64,000 bases of DNA from Streptomyces sp. NBC_00691 (GCF_036226665.1 NZ_CP109007.1:6696001-6760000); one strand, 5' to 3'; counted from the stretch's first letter, positions 27,994 to 37,257 are shown. Program-made: numbers and translations. The notes: generated by a model from the sequence alone, not told the origin.

Positions 27994-29430
27994 GTGTCGA
28001 AGGTGACGTCGATGCTCGATGCCGTCGTCGTGGGGGCGGGGCCCAACGGACTGACCGCCGCCGTCGAACTGGCGCGCCGCGGCTTCTCCGTGGCCGTCTT
28101 CGAGGCGAAGTCCACCGTCGGCGGGGGCGCCAGGACCGAGGAGCTCACCCTCCCGGGCTTCCGCCACGACCCCTGCTCCGCCGTGCATCCCCTCGGGGCC
28201 GGCTCGCCGGTCTTCGGGACGATGCCCTTGAAGCGGTACGGACTTGAGTGGCTCCACCCCGAACTTCCCATGGCCCACCCGTGGGACGACGGCACCGCCG
28301 CCGTCCTCGCCCGCTCGGTCGCCGAGACCGCCGCCTCCTTGGGCCCGCGCGACGCGGGCGCGTACCGCAGACTCGTCGCCCCCTTCGCCGGCAAGTGGGA
28401 CACCCTCGCCCGGGACTTCATGCAGCTGCCGCTCACCGGGCTGCCCCGCGACCCGGTGACCCTGGCCCGCTTCGGCCTCGCCGGACTGCCGCCGTCCACC
28501 TGGCTGATGCGCCGCTTCAAGGACGAGAAGGCGCGCGGCCTGTTCGCCGGGATGGTCGCCCATGTCATGGCCCCGCTCGGCGGCTTCGCCACCGGCGCCG
28601 TCGGCCTGGTCTTCGCGCTCGCCGCCCACGCCGGCGGCTGGCCCGTGCCCCGGGGCGGTTCGCAGTCGATCTCCGACGCCCTCACCGCGTACCTCAAGGA
28701 CCTCGGCGGCGCCGTCCACACCGACTTCGAGGTCAAGCGGCTCGACGATCTGCCGCCCGCCCGCGCCTACGTGTTCGACACCTCGCCCACGGCCCTCGCG
28801 CGGATCGCCGGCTTCGGCGGCCACTACGACCACTACCGCTACGGCGCCGCCGCCTTCAAGATCGACTACGCCCTGGACGGCCCCGTCCCCTGGACCGCGG
28901 AGGCGGCACGGCGCGCCGGAACCGTGCAGATCGGCCCCACCGCCGGCGAGATCGACACCGCCCTGCACCAGGCCTCCACCGGCAGCGCGCCCGACGCGCC
29001 CTTCCTCATCACCGCGCAGCCCAGCGTCGTCGACCCCTCACGCGCGCCCGCGGGCAAGCACGTGTTCTGGGCCTACGGTCATGTGCCGAACGGCTGGCAG
29101 GGCGACCTCACCGACGCGATCGAGCGCCAGATCGAGCGCTTCGCCCCCGGCTTCCGCGACCGCGTCCTGGCCCGCGCCACCGCCGGACCGCCCCAACTCG
29201 CCGAGCGCAACGCCAACTACATCGGCGGCGACATCGCCTGCGGAGCCGCCACCGGCCTCCAGCTCGTGCTGCGCCCCACGCTCTCGCTCCGCCCCTACGC
29301 CACCCCGCACCCGGCGGTCTTCCTCTGCTCCTCCGCGACCCCGCCCGGGCCCGGCGTGCACGGCATGTCCGGGCACAACGCGGCGAAGGCGGTCTGGCGT
29401 CTGCTGCGCGCCTCCGCCCGAGAAAATTAG
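27994..29430 (+). CDS. FAD-dependent oxidoreductase of the CrtI/phytoene-desaturase-like type
   Basis: 478 residues. The N-terminal Rossmann motif GAGPNGLTAAVELARRGFSVAVFEA binds FAD. It is followed by VGGGARTEELTLPGFRHDPCSAVHP, which is typical of the amine-oxidase/CrtI group, and a C-terminal SGHNAAKAVWRLL segment closes the FAD domain. There is no isoprenoid gene beside it, so carotenoid synthesis is not implied; such stand-alone NAD(P)/FAD oxidoreductases are common and of unknown substrate. GTG 27994 has GGAG 7 nt upstream; ATG 28012 is an alternative. Its TAG stop is shared with the predicted -10 box of the next gene. Confidence 0.82.
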   Translation: MSKVTSMLDAVVVGAGPNGLTAAVELARRGFSVAVFEAKSTVGGGARTEELTLPGFRHDPCSAVHPLGAGSPVFGTMPLKRYGLEWLHPELPMAHPWDDGTAAVLARSVAETAASLGPRDAGAYRRLVAPFAGKWDTLARDFMQLPLTGLPRDPVTLARFGLAGLPPSTWLMRRFKDEKARGLFAGMVAHVMAPLGGFATGAVGLVFALAAHAGGWPVPRGGSQSISDALTAYLKDLGGAVHTDFEVKRLDDLPPARAYVFDTSPTALARIAGFGGHYDHYRYGAAAFKIDYALDGPVPWTAEAARRAGTVQIGPTAGEIDTALHQASTGSAPDAPFLITAQPSVVDPSRAPAGKHVFWAYGHVPNGWQGDLTDAIERQIERFAPGFRDRVLARATAGPPQLAERNANYIGGDIACGAATGLQLVLRPTLSLRPYATPHPAVFLCSSATPPGPGVHGMSGHNAAKAVWRLLRASAREN

Positions 29431-29439
29431 ACTGCCCGC

Positions 29440-30060
29440 ATGGCGAAGTACTTCGACGTGCACCCCGACAACCCCCAGCCGCGCACCATCGGCACGGTGG
29501 CCGACAGCATCCGGAACGGTGCGCTCGTCGCGTACCCGACCGACTCCTGCTACGCGCTGGGCAGCCGACTCGGATCCAAGGACGGCATCAGCCGCATCCG
29601 GACGATCCGCGACCTCGACGACCGGCATCACTTCACGCTCATGTGCCAGAACTTCGCCCAGCTGGGCCAGCTCGTGCACATCGACAACGACGTCTTCCGC
29701 GCGGTCAAGGCGGCGACCCCCGGCCCGTACACCTTCATCCTGCCCGCGACGAAGGAGGTGCCCCGGGCGCTCCTCCACCCCAAGAAGAAGACGGTCGGCG
29801 TCCGCATCCCCGACCACGTCGTCACCCAGGCCCTCCTCGCCGAACTCGGCGAACCCCTGCTCTCCAGCACCCTGCTGCTGCCCGACGAGGCGGAGCCGCT
29901 GACGCAGGGCTGGGAGATCAAGGAGCGGCTCGACCACCTCGTCGACGCGGTCCTCGACTCCGGCGACTGCGGGACCGAACCCACCACCGTCGTCGACTTC
30001 TCCAGCGGCGAGCCCGAGGTGGTGCGCCGCGGCGCGGGGGACACCACACGGTTCGAGTAG
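29440..30060 (+). CDS. Sua5/YciO/YrdC-family protein (L-threonylcarbamoyladenylate synthase type)
   Basis: 206 residues, matching the YciO size class. The KxR/SxN-type binding surface is represented by GALVAYPTDSCYALGSRLGSKDG, the KAATPGPYTFILPATKEVP loop and KKKTVGVRIPDHVV. Members of the YrdC branch make threonylcarbamoyl-AMP for tRNA t6A; the YciO branch, closer in length, is less well defined, so the annotation stays at family level. ATG 29440 follows TAGACT (29428-29433) by 6 nt. That hexamer begins with the stop codon of the preceding gene, so the promoter is embedded in its end and the transcript is probably leaderless. Confidence 0.85.
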   Translation: MAKYFDVHPDNPQPRTIGTVADSIRNGALVAYPTDSCYALGSRLGSKDGISRIRTIRDLDDRHHFTLMCQNFAQLGQLVHIDNDVFRAVKAATPGPYTFILPATKEVPRALLHPKKKTVGVRIPDHVVTQALLAELGEPLLSSTLLLPDEAEPLTQGWEIKERLDHLVDAVLDSGDCGTEPTTVVDFSSGEPEVVRRGAGDTTRFE

Positions 30061-30217
30061 CGGACCCGCCCGCAACGGGGCCGCCGCACCCGGCGAGCGC
30101 GCCGCCCTACCCGGAGCGAGCGGGCCGTCCGTCGCGCAGCGGCCTTACGGCACGGACCGCGATCACCGTACGGTCGGGTGGGCACCCGCCCGCCCGACCG
30201 ACGGAGGACCGAGCCAC

Positions 30218-30979
30218 GTGATCGTCATCGCTCATGTCAGCGACATCCATGTCGACCTGGAGCAGCGCAGCGCCGACCGCACCCGCGCGGTCATGCGCTA
30301 CCTGGAGGAACTGCCGTACGACCTGGCGGCCGTGATCGTCACCGGTGACATCGCCGACCACGCGACCCCGGAGGAGTACGCCGTCGCTCGGGGACTGCTG
30401 ACCTCCCGCCACCCGCTGCTCCTCTGCCCGGGGAACCACGACGACCGCGCCGTCCTCCGGACGGCCCTCCTCCCCGAGTCGACCGCGACCCGCCCGTACG
30501 CCCCCGTCAACCAGGTGCTCCGGGGCGAGGGCTTCGTGATCGCCCTCTGTGACTCGTCCGTGCCCGGCAAGCACGACGGATACCTGGAGGACGAGACCCT
30601 GGAGTGGCTGGACGGCGTCCTCGACGTCACCCCGCGAGACGTACCCGTGCTCGTCGGCTTCCACCACCCGCCGGTCCCGCTGCACACCCCGTACGTGGAC
30701 GAGATCCGGCAGTTCGGCGAGGAGCGGCTCGCCGCGCTCGTCGACCGCCACCCGCACCTGACCGCCTTCCTCGCGGGCCACGTCCACACCGCCGCCGCCA
30801 CCACCTTCGCCGGGCGGCCGCTGCTCGTCGCGCCCGGGGTCGTCTCCTCGATCCGCCTCCCCTGGGAGCGCCCGGTGACCCACGCGCACATCCACCTCGA
30901 CCAGCCGCCCGCGCTCGCGTTCCACGTCCTGGGGGACGACGGCAGGCTGACCACCCACTACCGGTCGGTCGTGGTCTGA
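30218..30979 (+). CDS. Calcineurin-like metallophosphoesterase (CpdA-type 3',5'-cyclic nucleotide phosphodiesterase)
   Basis: 253 residues. The five binuclear metal motifs are in order: SDIHVD, VTGDIADH, PGNHDDR, a His in FHHPP, and AGHVH. The order and length match the CpdA/Icc class III phosphodiesterases acting on cAMP or related phosphodiesters. GTG 30218 has GGAGG about 10 nt upstream. It stands alone between the Sua5-like gene and the Ada-AlkA gene. Substrate choice between cAMP and other phosphodiesters cannot be decided from sequence. Confidence 0.85.
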   Translation: MIVIAHVSDIHVDLEQRSADRTRAVMRYLEELPYDLAAVIVTGDIADHATPEEYAVARGLLTSRHPLLLCPGNHDDRAVLRTALLPESTATRPYAPVNQVLRGEGFVIALCDSSVPGKHDGYLEDETLEWLDGVLDVTPRDVPVLVGFHHPPVPLHTPYVDEIRQFGEERLAALVDRHPHLTAFLAGHVHTAAATTFAGRPLLVAPGVVSSIRLPWERPVTHAHIHLDQPPALAFHVLGDDGRLTTHYRSVVV

Positions 30980-31115
30980 CCTCGCCGGGACCTCGCGGCC
31001 GGCCGGGTCCCCTGCCACGCCGGGGGCTACCCGATCGGGGCCGGACCTCGGGCCCGGCGACGTCCATGTCGTTTTCTCGCCAGCCCGCGAGCCGTCCGTC
31101 CCCGATCCTGGACTC

Positions 31116-32591
31116 ATGCACACCGACACCGAGCGCTGCGTACGGGCCGTCCGGTCGAAGGACGCCCGCTTCGACGGCGTGTTCTTCACCGCCGTCCGCA
31201 CCACCCGGATCTACTGCCGGCCCAGCTGCCCCGTCGTCCCGCCCAAGCCCGAGAACATGGAGTTCCACGCCAGCGCGGCCTCCTGCCAGCGCGCCGGATT
31301 CCGGGCCTGCAAGCGATGCCGGCCCGACACCAGCCCCGGCTCGCCCGAGTGGAACGTCCGCGCCGATGCCGTCGCCCGCGCCGTACGCCTCATCCAGGAC
31401 GGCGTCGTCGACCGCGAAGGCGTCCCCGGGCTCGCCAAGCGGCTCGGCTGGTCCACCCGCCAGATCGAACGCCAGCTCCTCGCCGAGCTGGGTGCGGGAC
31501 CGCTCGCCCTCGCCCGGGCCCAGCGCGCCCAGACCGCCCGGGTCCTCATCGAGACGACCCCGATGCCGCTCGGCGAGATCGCCTTCGCGGCCGGGTTCGC
31601 CTCGATCCGCACCTTCAACGACACCGTCCGTGAGGTCTTCGCCCTCACCCCGGGCGAGCTCCGCGCCCGGGCCGCCCGCCCCGCCGCCGACCGGGCGCCC
31701 ACTCCGGGGGTGATCAGCCTCCGGCTGCCGTTCCGCACCCCTCTGGAACCCTCCAACCTCTTCGGCCACCTCGCCGCGACCGCCGTCCCCGGCGTGGAGG
31801 AGTGGCGCGACGGGGCCTACCGCCGGACCCTCGCCCTCCCGTACGGACACGGCATCGTCGCCCTCGCGCCCCGCGCCGACCACATCGCCTGCCGGCTCGC
31901 CCTCACCGACCCCCGCGACCTCACCCACGCCATCAGCCGCTGCCGGCGCCTTCTCGACCTCGACGCCGACCCCGTCGCCGTCGACGAGCGACTGCGGGCC
32001 GACCCGCGGCTGGCACCCATCGTCGACGCCGCCCCCGGCCGCCGGGTGCCGGGCACCGTCGACCCCGCCGAGTTCGCCGTCCGGGCCGTCCTCGGCCAGC
32101 AGGTCTCCACCGCCGCCGCCCGCACCCACGCCGCCCGGCTCGTCACCGCGCACGGCACCCCCGTCGACGACCCCGAGGGCGGACTCACCCACCTCTTCCC
32201 GGGCCCCGAGGCGCTCGCCGCCCTCGACCCCGAGACCCTGGCCCTGCCCCGCAGCCGCCGCACCACCCTGCTCACCCTGGTCCGCGCGCTCGCCGACGGC
32301 TCCCTCACCCTCGGCCCCGCCGACGACCGCGAGGAAACCCGCGCCCGGCTGCTCGCCCTGCCCGGATTCGGCCCCTGGACCACCGAGATCATCGCCATGC
32401 GCGCCCTCGGCGACCCGGACGCCTTCCTCCCCGGCGACCTCGGTGTCCGCCGCGCCGCCGAGGGACTCGGCCTGCCCGGCACCCCGGCCGCCCTCACCGC
32501 CCGCGCGGCGCACTGGCGCCCCTGGCGCGCGTACGCCGTCCAGTACCTCTGGGCGACCGACGACCACCCGATCAACCACCTGCCCGCGTAA
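31116..32591 (+). CDS. Ada-AlkA fusion: methylphosphotriester sensor, AraC-type regulator and 3-methyladenine DNA glycosylase
   Basis: 491 residues. Residues 1-75: Ada N-domain with the Zn cysteines Cys34, Cys38, Cys65 and Cys68 (YCRPSC and CKRC); Cys34 is the methyl acceptor equivalent to E. coli Cys38. Residues ~85-185: two AraC-type HTH motifs (GLAKRLGWSTRQIERQLLAE and LGEIAFAAGFASIRTFND). Residues ~200-490: AlkA glycosylase with the helix-hairpin-helix LPGFGPWTTEIIAMRALGD and the catalytic Asp in FLPGDLGVRRA. Sensing, transcription control and excision of alkylated bases are therefore on one chain. The O6-methylguanine transferase is a separate gene 21 bp downstream. Confidence 0.93.
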   Translation: MHTDTERCVRAVRSKDARFDGVFFTAVRTTRIYCRPSCPVVPPKPENMEFHASAASCQRAGFRACKRCRPDTSPGSPEWNVRADAVARAVRLIQDGVVDREGVPGLAKRLGWSTRQIERQLLAELGAGPLALARAQRAQTARVLIETTPMPLGEIAFAAGFASIRTFNDTVREVFALTPGELRARAARPAADRAPTPGVISLRLPFRTPLEPSNLFGHLAATAVPGVEEWRDGAYRRTLALPYGHGIVALAPRADHIACRLALTDPRDLTHAISRCRRLLDLDADPVAVDERLRADPRLAPIVDAAPGRRVPGTVDPAEFAVRAVLGQQVSTAAARTHAARLVTAHGTPVDDPEGGLTHLFPGPEALAALDPETLALPRSRRTTLLTLVRALADGSLTLGPADDREETRARLLALPGFGPWTTEIIAMRALGDPDAFLPGDLGVRRAAEGLGLPGTPAALTARAAHWRPWRAYAVQYLWATDDHPINHLPA

Positions 32592-32612
32592 AGGACCGTG
32601 AGGACCCCCCCC

Positions 32613-33113
32613 ATGCCCGCCATCCAGCACACCGTCGTGGACAGCCCGTACGACCCGCTGACCCTCGTCGCCGTCGACGGCGTCCTCAGCCGCGTCCACA
32701 TGACCGGCCAGCGCCACCGCCCGCCCGAGGAGACCTTCGGCGAGCCCGACCCGCGCCCCTTCGGAGCGGCGATCCGCCAGCTCGACGCCTACTTCGCGGG
32801 CGAACTGACCTCGTTCGAGCTGCCCCTGAACCTGATCGGCACCCCGTTCCAGCTGCGGGTCTGGGAGGCGCTGCTGCGCATCCCGTACGGGGAGACCCGG
32901 ACGTACGGGGAACTCGCCGAGGAACTGGGAAACCCCGGCGCCTCCCGGGCGGTGGGTCTCGCCAACGGCAAGAACCCCGTCAGCATCATCGTCCCCTGCC
33001 ACCGGGTGGTCGGAGCGGGCGGCGGCCTCACCGGCTACGGCGGCGGCCTGGACCGCAAGCAGCGGCTGCTCGCCTTCGAGTCGGGCACGGCGGAACCGGC
33101 CGCCCTCTTCTAG
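32613..33113 (+). CDS. ogt: Methylated-DNA-[protein]-cysteine S-methyltransferase (Ogt/AdaB type)
   Basis: 166 residues. It transfers the methyl group from O6-methylguanine to its own Cys in NPVSIIVPCHRVVG. The winged-helix region GTPFQLRVWEALLRIPYGETRTYGELA and the C-terminal TGYGGGLDRKQRLL are standard. ATG 32613 has AGGA 8 nt upstream and is preferred to GTG 32598, where the ribosome-binding site would be only 2 nt away. It is co-transcribed with the Ada-AlkA fusion, together forming an adaptive alkylation response. Confidence 0.93.
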   Translation: MPAIQHTVVDSPYDPLTLVAVDGVLSRVHMTGQRHRPPEETFGEPDPRPFGAAIRQLDAYFAGELTSFELPLNLIGTPFQLRVWEALLRIPYGETRTYGELAEELGNPGASRAVGLANGKNPVSIIVPCHRVVGAGGGLTGYGGGLDRKQRLLAFESGTAEPAALF

Positions 33114-33165
33114 AACCTGTCCGGAGAGTCCCGCCCGGCCCGTGGCGCCGCAGCCCGGACCCGAC

Positions 33166-33885
33166 CTAGCGGAGCCGGTCGAGCAGCTCGGGCAGCGCCG
33201 TGCCGATCGGCTCGCGCACGACCTCGTCGGCGACGGGGTCGTACGGGGTGGGCTCGGCGTTCACGATGATCAGCCGGGCGCCGTGCTCGGCCGCGATCCC
33301 CGCGAGGGACGCGGCGGGCTGGACCTGGAGGCTGCTGCCGACCGCGACGAACACCTGGGCGGCCTTGGCGATCGACATCGCCTGGCCGAGGACCCCTGGA
33401 TCGAGGCGCTGCCCGAACATCACCGTCGCCGACTTCAGGATTCCGCCGCACATCCGGCACGCCGGATCGTCCTCACCGACCCGTACCCGGCCGAGCGCCT
33501 CCGCCATCGTCGAGCGCGCGTGGCAGGCCGTGCACACCACCGACCGTGCCGAGCCGTGGAGTTCGAGGACCTTCCGCGCGGACACCCCGGCGGCCTGGTG
33601 CAGGCCGTCCACGTTCTGCGTGATCACCCGCAGCGCGTGGCCACTGGTCCGCTCGTACGCCGCGATGGCGTGATGCGCCACGTTCGGCTCGGCGCCCAGG
33701 ACCGGACCGTCGAGCCGCATGCGCCACGAGCGGCGGCGGATCTCCGGATCGGCCATGTACGGCCCGTAGGTCACGAGCCGCTCGGCCTCGGGGTCCTGCC
33801 GCCACACACCGTTCGGACCCCGGTAGTCGGGTATGCCCGAGTCGGTCGAGATACCGGCTCCGCTGAGAATCGCGACCATCGTCAT
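33166..33885 (-). CDS. cobB: Sirtuin-type NAD-dependent protein deacylase
   Basis: 239 residues, the usual size for bacterial SIR2 proteins. Motifs: NAD-binding SGAGISTDSGIPDYRG, TQNVDGLHQAAG, the catalytic His in LELHGSA, the Zn cysteines in VCTACHA and CRMCGG, and VGSSLQVQPAA. It removes acetyl or other acyl groups from lysines, for example on acetyl-CoA synthetase. ATG 33885 has TAGGGT ending 6 nt upstream and no ribosome-binding site, so a leaderless mRNA is expected. It is divergent from the RHH gene with a 63-bp intergenic region. Confidence 0.93.
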   Translation of the reverse strand: MTMVAILSGAGISTDSGIPDYRGPNGVWRQDPEAERLVTYGPYMADPEIRRRSWRMRLDGPVLGAEPNVAHHAIAAYERTSGHALRVITQNVDGLHQAAGVSARKVLELHGSARSVVCTACHARSTMAEALGRVRVGEDDPACRMCGGILKSATVMFGQRLDPGVLGQAMSIAKAAQVFVAVGSSLQVQPAASLAGIAAEHGARLIIVNAEPTPYDPVADEVVREPIGTALPELLDRLR

Positions 33886-33948
33886 ACGACGACCCTAGGC
33901 ACGGGAATCCGCCCCCGCGAACGGGTTTCCCGGTGCTAGGTTCCCGCC
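33886..33948. promoter_or_regulatory. Divergent leaderless promoters of cobB and the RHH gene
   Basis: TAGGGT on the minus strand (33897-33892) and TAGGTT on the plus strand (33937-33942) each end 6 nt before an ATG. No ribosome-binding site is present on either side. Confidence 0.5.
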
Positions 33949-34152
33949 ATGGCCAAGGTGAACATCGCGCTCGACGCCGAACTCGTCGTGGAAGTCATGG
34001 TCCTGGCCGGCATCGGCAACCCCCAGGACGCCGTCGAGGCGGTGGTCCGCGACTACATCGCCCGCGGCCACCGCACGGAGGCCCGGGCCGTCAGCCGCGA
34101 CGAGGCCGGCCGCACCGGCGAGGCCGTCCAGCCGGAACCGCCCCAGGGCTGA
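33949..34152 (+). CDS. Orphan VapB-like (DUF2191) ribbon-helix-helix protein
   Basis: 67 residues. The N-terminal strand and helix pair KVNIALDAELVVEVMVLAGIGNPQDAVEAVVRDYIARGHR is a ribbon-helix-helix DNA-binding module of the type seen in VapB antitoxins, with a short polar C-terminal tail where a toxin-binding segment would sit. No PIN-domain or other toxin gene lies on either side. It may therefore be a solitary regulator, perhaps of the divergent cobB. It is predicted to be leaderless, with TAGGTT ending 6 nt before ATG 33949. Confidence 0.75.
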   Translation: MAKVNIALDAELVVEVMVLAGIGNPQDAVEAVVRDYIARGHRTEARAVSRDEAGRTGEAVQPEPPQG

Positions 34153-34262
34153 CCGGGGCCGGGCGGACGCGGCCGACCGCACCGCCCGCCGAACCGGCCC
34201 GCGTTCCCGGCCCCGTCGAAGCGAGGACCGCGGTACGCACCCTGCCCCGGAGCTGCGCCCGG

Positions 34263-35957
34263 TCAGCTCCGCGGGGTACCGGTACCCTCCGGCGGATCCG
34301 TGTCCGCGCGCCCCTTCGCCGCCCGGCGGAGCCGGTGGTGGGGGTCGCCGCCCCGCTCCGTCATCGCCTCGCCGACCAGCGTCCGCACCGCGTCCCGCAG
34401 ACCGTGCAGGGCGTGGTGCCGGGCCGGGCCCGCGCCGGGGTCCTCACGCAGTTCCCTCAGGAGCGCCCAGCACAGCACCAGCATCACCACCACGAACGGC
34501 AGCGCCACCAGGATCGTCGCCGTCTGGAGCGAGCTCAGGCCGCCCACGACGAGCAGCACCGCCGCCACGGCGGCCATCAGGACGCCCCAGCTCACCACCA
34601 GCCAGGTCGGCGGGTTCAGCGAGCCCCGGCTCGTCAGCGATCCCATCACCAGCGAGGCCGAGTCCGCGCTGGTGATGAAGTACGTCATCACCAGGAGCAT
34701 CGCCACGACCGAGGTGACCGTGCCGATCGGCAGCGCCTCCAGCATCGCGAACAGCGAGGCCTCCGCCCCGTCCTTCATCGTCGTCGCCAGGTCGGCCGCG
34801 CCGGTGGACTCCAGCCGGATCGCCGTACCCCCCATCACGCAGAACCAGACCACCGTCGCCCCGGAGGGCACGAGCAGCACGCCCACCAGGAACTCCCGGA
34901 TCGTGCGGCCACGCGAGATCCGGGCGATGAAGGTGCCCACGAACGGCGCCCAGGACAGCCACCACGCCCAGTAGAAGATCGTCCACGCCCCGAGCCACTT
35001 GCGGTCGGTGAACGCGCCCGTGCGGCTCGCCATCGGCAGCAGCTCGTGCAGATAGCCGCCGACCGAGGCCGGGATGGTGTCCAGGATGTAGACGGTCGGG
35101 CCGAGCAGGAAGACGAACAGCATCAGACAGCCCGCGAGGACGATGTTGATCGTGGACAGCCACTTCACGCCCTTGTGGAGGCCCGAGAAGGCCGACAGGA
35201 CGAAGGCCCCCGAGAGCGACACGATGACGATCAGCTGGGTGGCGGTGGAGTTCTCCACGCCCATCGTCAGGTTCAGTCCCTCGGAGACCTGCAGCGCGCC
35301 GAGCCCGAGGCTCGTCGCCGTGCCGAACACCGTCGCGAACACCGCGAGCAGATCGATCGCCTTGCCCTGCCAGGAATCCGCCCGACGGGACCCGATCAGC
35401 GGCACGAAGGCTGAGCTCAGCCGGTTGCCGCGGCCCTTGCGGAAACCCGCGTACGCGAGGGCGAGGCCGGCGATGCCGTAGATCGCCCACGGGGTCAGCG
35501 TCCAGTGGAAGAACGAGTACTCCAGGGCCGTACGGGCGGCGGGACCGGTACCCGCCGGGACTCCGGTCGCCGGGGGAGGGGCCAGGAAGTGCGTGAGCGG
35601 CTCCCCGACCCCGTAGAACATCAGGCCGATGCCCATGCCCGCGCTGAACATCATCGCGATCCACGCCACGTTCGTGAACTCGGGCTCCGAGTCGTCCGCC
35701 CCCAGCCGGATCCGGCCGAACCGGCTCAGCGCGATCACCACGCACAGCACCAGGAACGTGTCCGCGGCCACCACGAACAGCCAGGCGAAGTTGTCGAGCA
35801 CCCATCGCAGGGCCGAGGACGAGGCATGGTCGAAGGAGTCCTCGCCGAGGGCCGCCCAGGCGACGACGGCCACGACCGCGGCCATCCCGATCCCGATGAC
35901 CCTGGCGTCGGGCCTGGGCTGCTCCTGAAGGGCCTGTTCGTGGGGTTCCGTGCTCAT
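34263..35957 (-). CDS. BCCT-family transporter (betaine/choline/carnitine)
   Basis: 564 residues with 12 predicted membrane helices. BCCT signatures: MMFSAGMGIGLMFYGVGEPLTHF, then the Trp-rich WTIFYWAWWLSWAPFVGTFIARISRGRTIREFL in helix 8, the substrate Trp box. The C-terminal cytoplasmic tail (from about residue 515) is basic and could sense osmotic state, as in BetP; the N-terminal tail is short. It likely imports glycine betaine or choline with Na+ or H+. It is divergent from glxK with about 112 bp between starts. Confidence 0.92.
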   Translation of the reverse strand: MSTEPHEQALQEQPRPDARVIGIGMAAVVAVVAWAALGEDSFDHASSSALRWVLDNFAWLFVVAADTFLVLCVVIALSRFGRIRLGADDSEPEFTNVAWIAMMFSAGMGIGLMFYGVGEPLTHFLAPPPATGVPAGTGPAARTALEYSFFHWTLTPWAIYGIAGLALAYAGFRKGRGNRLSSAFVPLIGSRRADSWQGKAIDLLAVFATVFGTATSLGLGALQVSEGLNLTMGVENSTATQLIVIVSLSGAFVLSAFSGLHKGVKWLSTINIVLAGCLMLFVFLLGPTVYILDTIPASVGGYLHELLPMASRTGAFTDRKWLGAWTIFYWAWWLSWAPFVGTFIARISRGRTIREFLVGVLLVPSGATVVWFCVMGGTAIRLESTGAADLATTMKDGAEASLFAMLEALPIGTVTSVVAMLLVMTYFITSADSASLVMGSLTSRGSLNPPTWLVVSWGVLMAAVAAVLLVVGGLSSLQTATILVALPFVVVMLVLCWALLRELREDPGAGPARHHALHGLRDAVRTLVGEAMTERGGDPHHRLRRAAKGRADTDPPEGTGTPRS

Positions 35958-36069
35958 GTGACCCCACTATGGTGCGAAATATCCGCCGATCCGGGGGTGG
36001 CACGCCGTCCGGCGGTACGGATAGGGTCGGCCTCGGCGCGACTGCACGTTCGAAAGCAAGGGATGCAAG

Positions 36070-37221
36070 GTGACGGACGGGGCAGCAACTCAGGTCGCTC
36101 ACGTGCTCGTGGCGGCCGACAAGTTCAAGGGCTCGCTCACGGCCGTGCAGGTCGCGGAGCGGGTCACAGCAGGACTGCGACGGGTGATCCCGGAGCTCAC
36201 GGTGGAGACCCTGCCCGTCGCGGACGGCGGCGACGGCACCGTCGCCGCGGCCGTCGCGGCCGGATTCGAACGCCGCGAGGTCCTGGTGACGGGGCCGCTC
36301 GGCGAGCAGGTCACGGCCGCGTACGCGTTGCGCGACAGCACCGCGGTCGTCGAGATGGCCGAGGCCTCCGGGCTCCAGCTCCTCCCGGCCGGCGTGTTCG
36401 CCCCGCTGACCGCGACCACCTACGGCTCCGGTGAGCTCCTCCGCGCGGCGCTCGACGCCGGCGCGACCACCGTCGTCTTCGGCGTCGGCGGCAGCGCCAC
36501 CACCGACGGCGGCGCCGGCATGCTCGCCGCGCTCGGCGCCCGCTTCCTCGACGCGTCCGGCGCGCCCGTCGGCCCCGGCGGTGCGGCCCTCGCCGACCTC
36601 GCCACCGCCGACCTCACCGGCCTCGACCCCCGCTTCGCCTCGGTCGACCTGATCCTCGCGAGCGACGTCGACAACCCGCTCACCGGACCCAAGGGCGCCC
36701 CCGCCGTCTACGGGCCGCAGAAGGGCGCCACGCCCGACGACGTCCGGACCCTGGACGCGGCCCTCGCCCACTTCGCCACCGTCCTGGAGAAGGCCGTCGG
36801 CCCCAAGGCGGCCGAGGCGGCCGTCGCCCCCGGCGCGGGTGGCGCGGGCGGCATCGGCTACGGCGCGCTCATCCTCGGCGCGAGCTTCCGGCCCGGCATC
36901 GAGCTGATGCTGGAGGTCCTCGGCTTCGCGCCCGCCCTGGAGCGCGCGACCCTGGTCATCACCGGCGAGGGCTCCCTCGACGAGCAGACCCTCCACGGCA
37001 AGGCCCCGGCGGGCGTCGCGGCCGCGGCGCGCGCCGCCGGCAAGGAAGTCGTCGCGGTCTGCGGCCGCCTGGCGCTCCCGCCGGAGGCGCTCGGCACGGC
37101 GGGGATCCGCCGCGCGTACGCGCTCTCGGCGCTGGAGCCGGACCCGGCGACATCCATGGCGAACGCGGGCCCGCTGCTGGAGGACGTGGCGGCGACCATC
37201 GCCCGGGACTTCCTGAAGTAG
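36070..37221 (+). CDS. glxK: Glycerate kinase
   Basis: 383 residues, GckA/GlxK type I. It phosphorylates D-glycerate with ATP, usually to 2-phosphoglycerate. The conserved N-terminus VLVAADKFKGSLTAVQVAERV, the LPVADGGDGTVAA motif, GVGGSATTDGGAGMLAALGARF and VITGEGSLDEQTLHGKAPAGVA identify it firmly. GTG 36070 follows AAGGGATGCAAG, and TAGGGT at 36022-36027 is a plausible -10. There are no glyoxylate genes immediately beside it, but the ethylmalonyl-CoA cluster in the same window yields glyoxylate. A strong hairpin follows the gene. Confidence 0.93.
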   Translation: MTDGAATQVAHVLVAADKFKGSLTAVQVAERVTAGLRRVIPELTVETLPVADGGDGTVAAAVAAGFERREVLVTGPLGEQVTAAYALRDSTAVVEMAEASGLQLLPAGVFAPLTATTYGSGELLRAALDAGATTVVFGVGGSATTDGGAGMLAALGARFLDASGAPVGPGGAALADLATADLTGLDPRFASVDLILASDVDNPLTGPKGAPAVYGPQKGATPDDVRTLDAALAHFATVLEKAVGPKAAEAAVAPGAGGAGGIGYGALILGASFRPGIELMLEVLGFAPALERATLVITGEGSLDEQTLHGKAPAGVAAAARAAGKEVVAVCGRLALPPEALGTAGIRRAYALSALEPDPATSMANAGPLLEDVAATIARDFLK

Positions 37222-37257
37222 CCCCGCGCTCGGCGGCGCCCCCGCCGCCCGTGGCTC

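Noticed and set aside
27994..29430. Phytoene desaturase of a carotenoid pathway
   Set aside because: Only the FAD-fold similarity supports it; no prenyl transferase, cyclase or other carotenoid gene is nearby.
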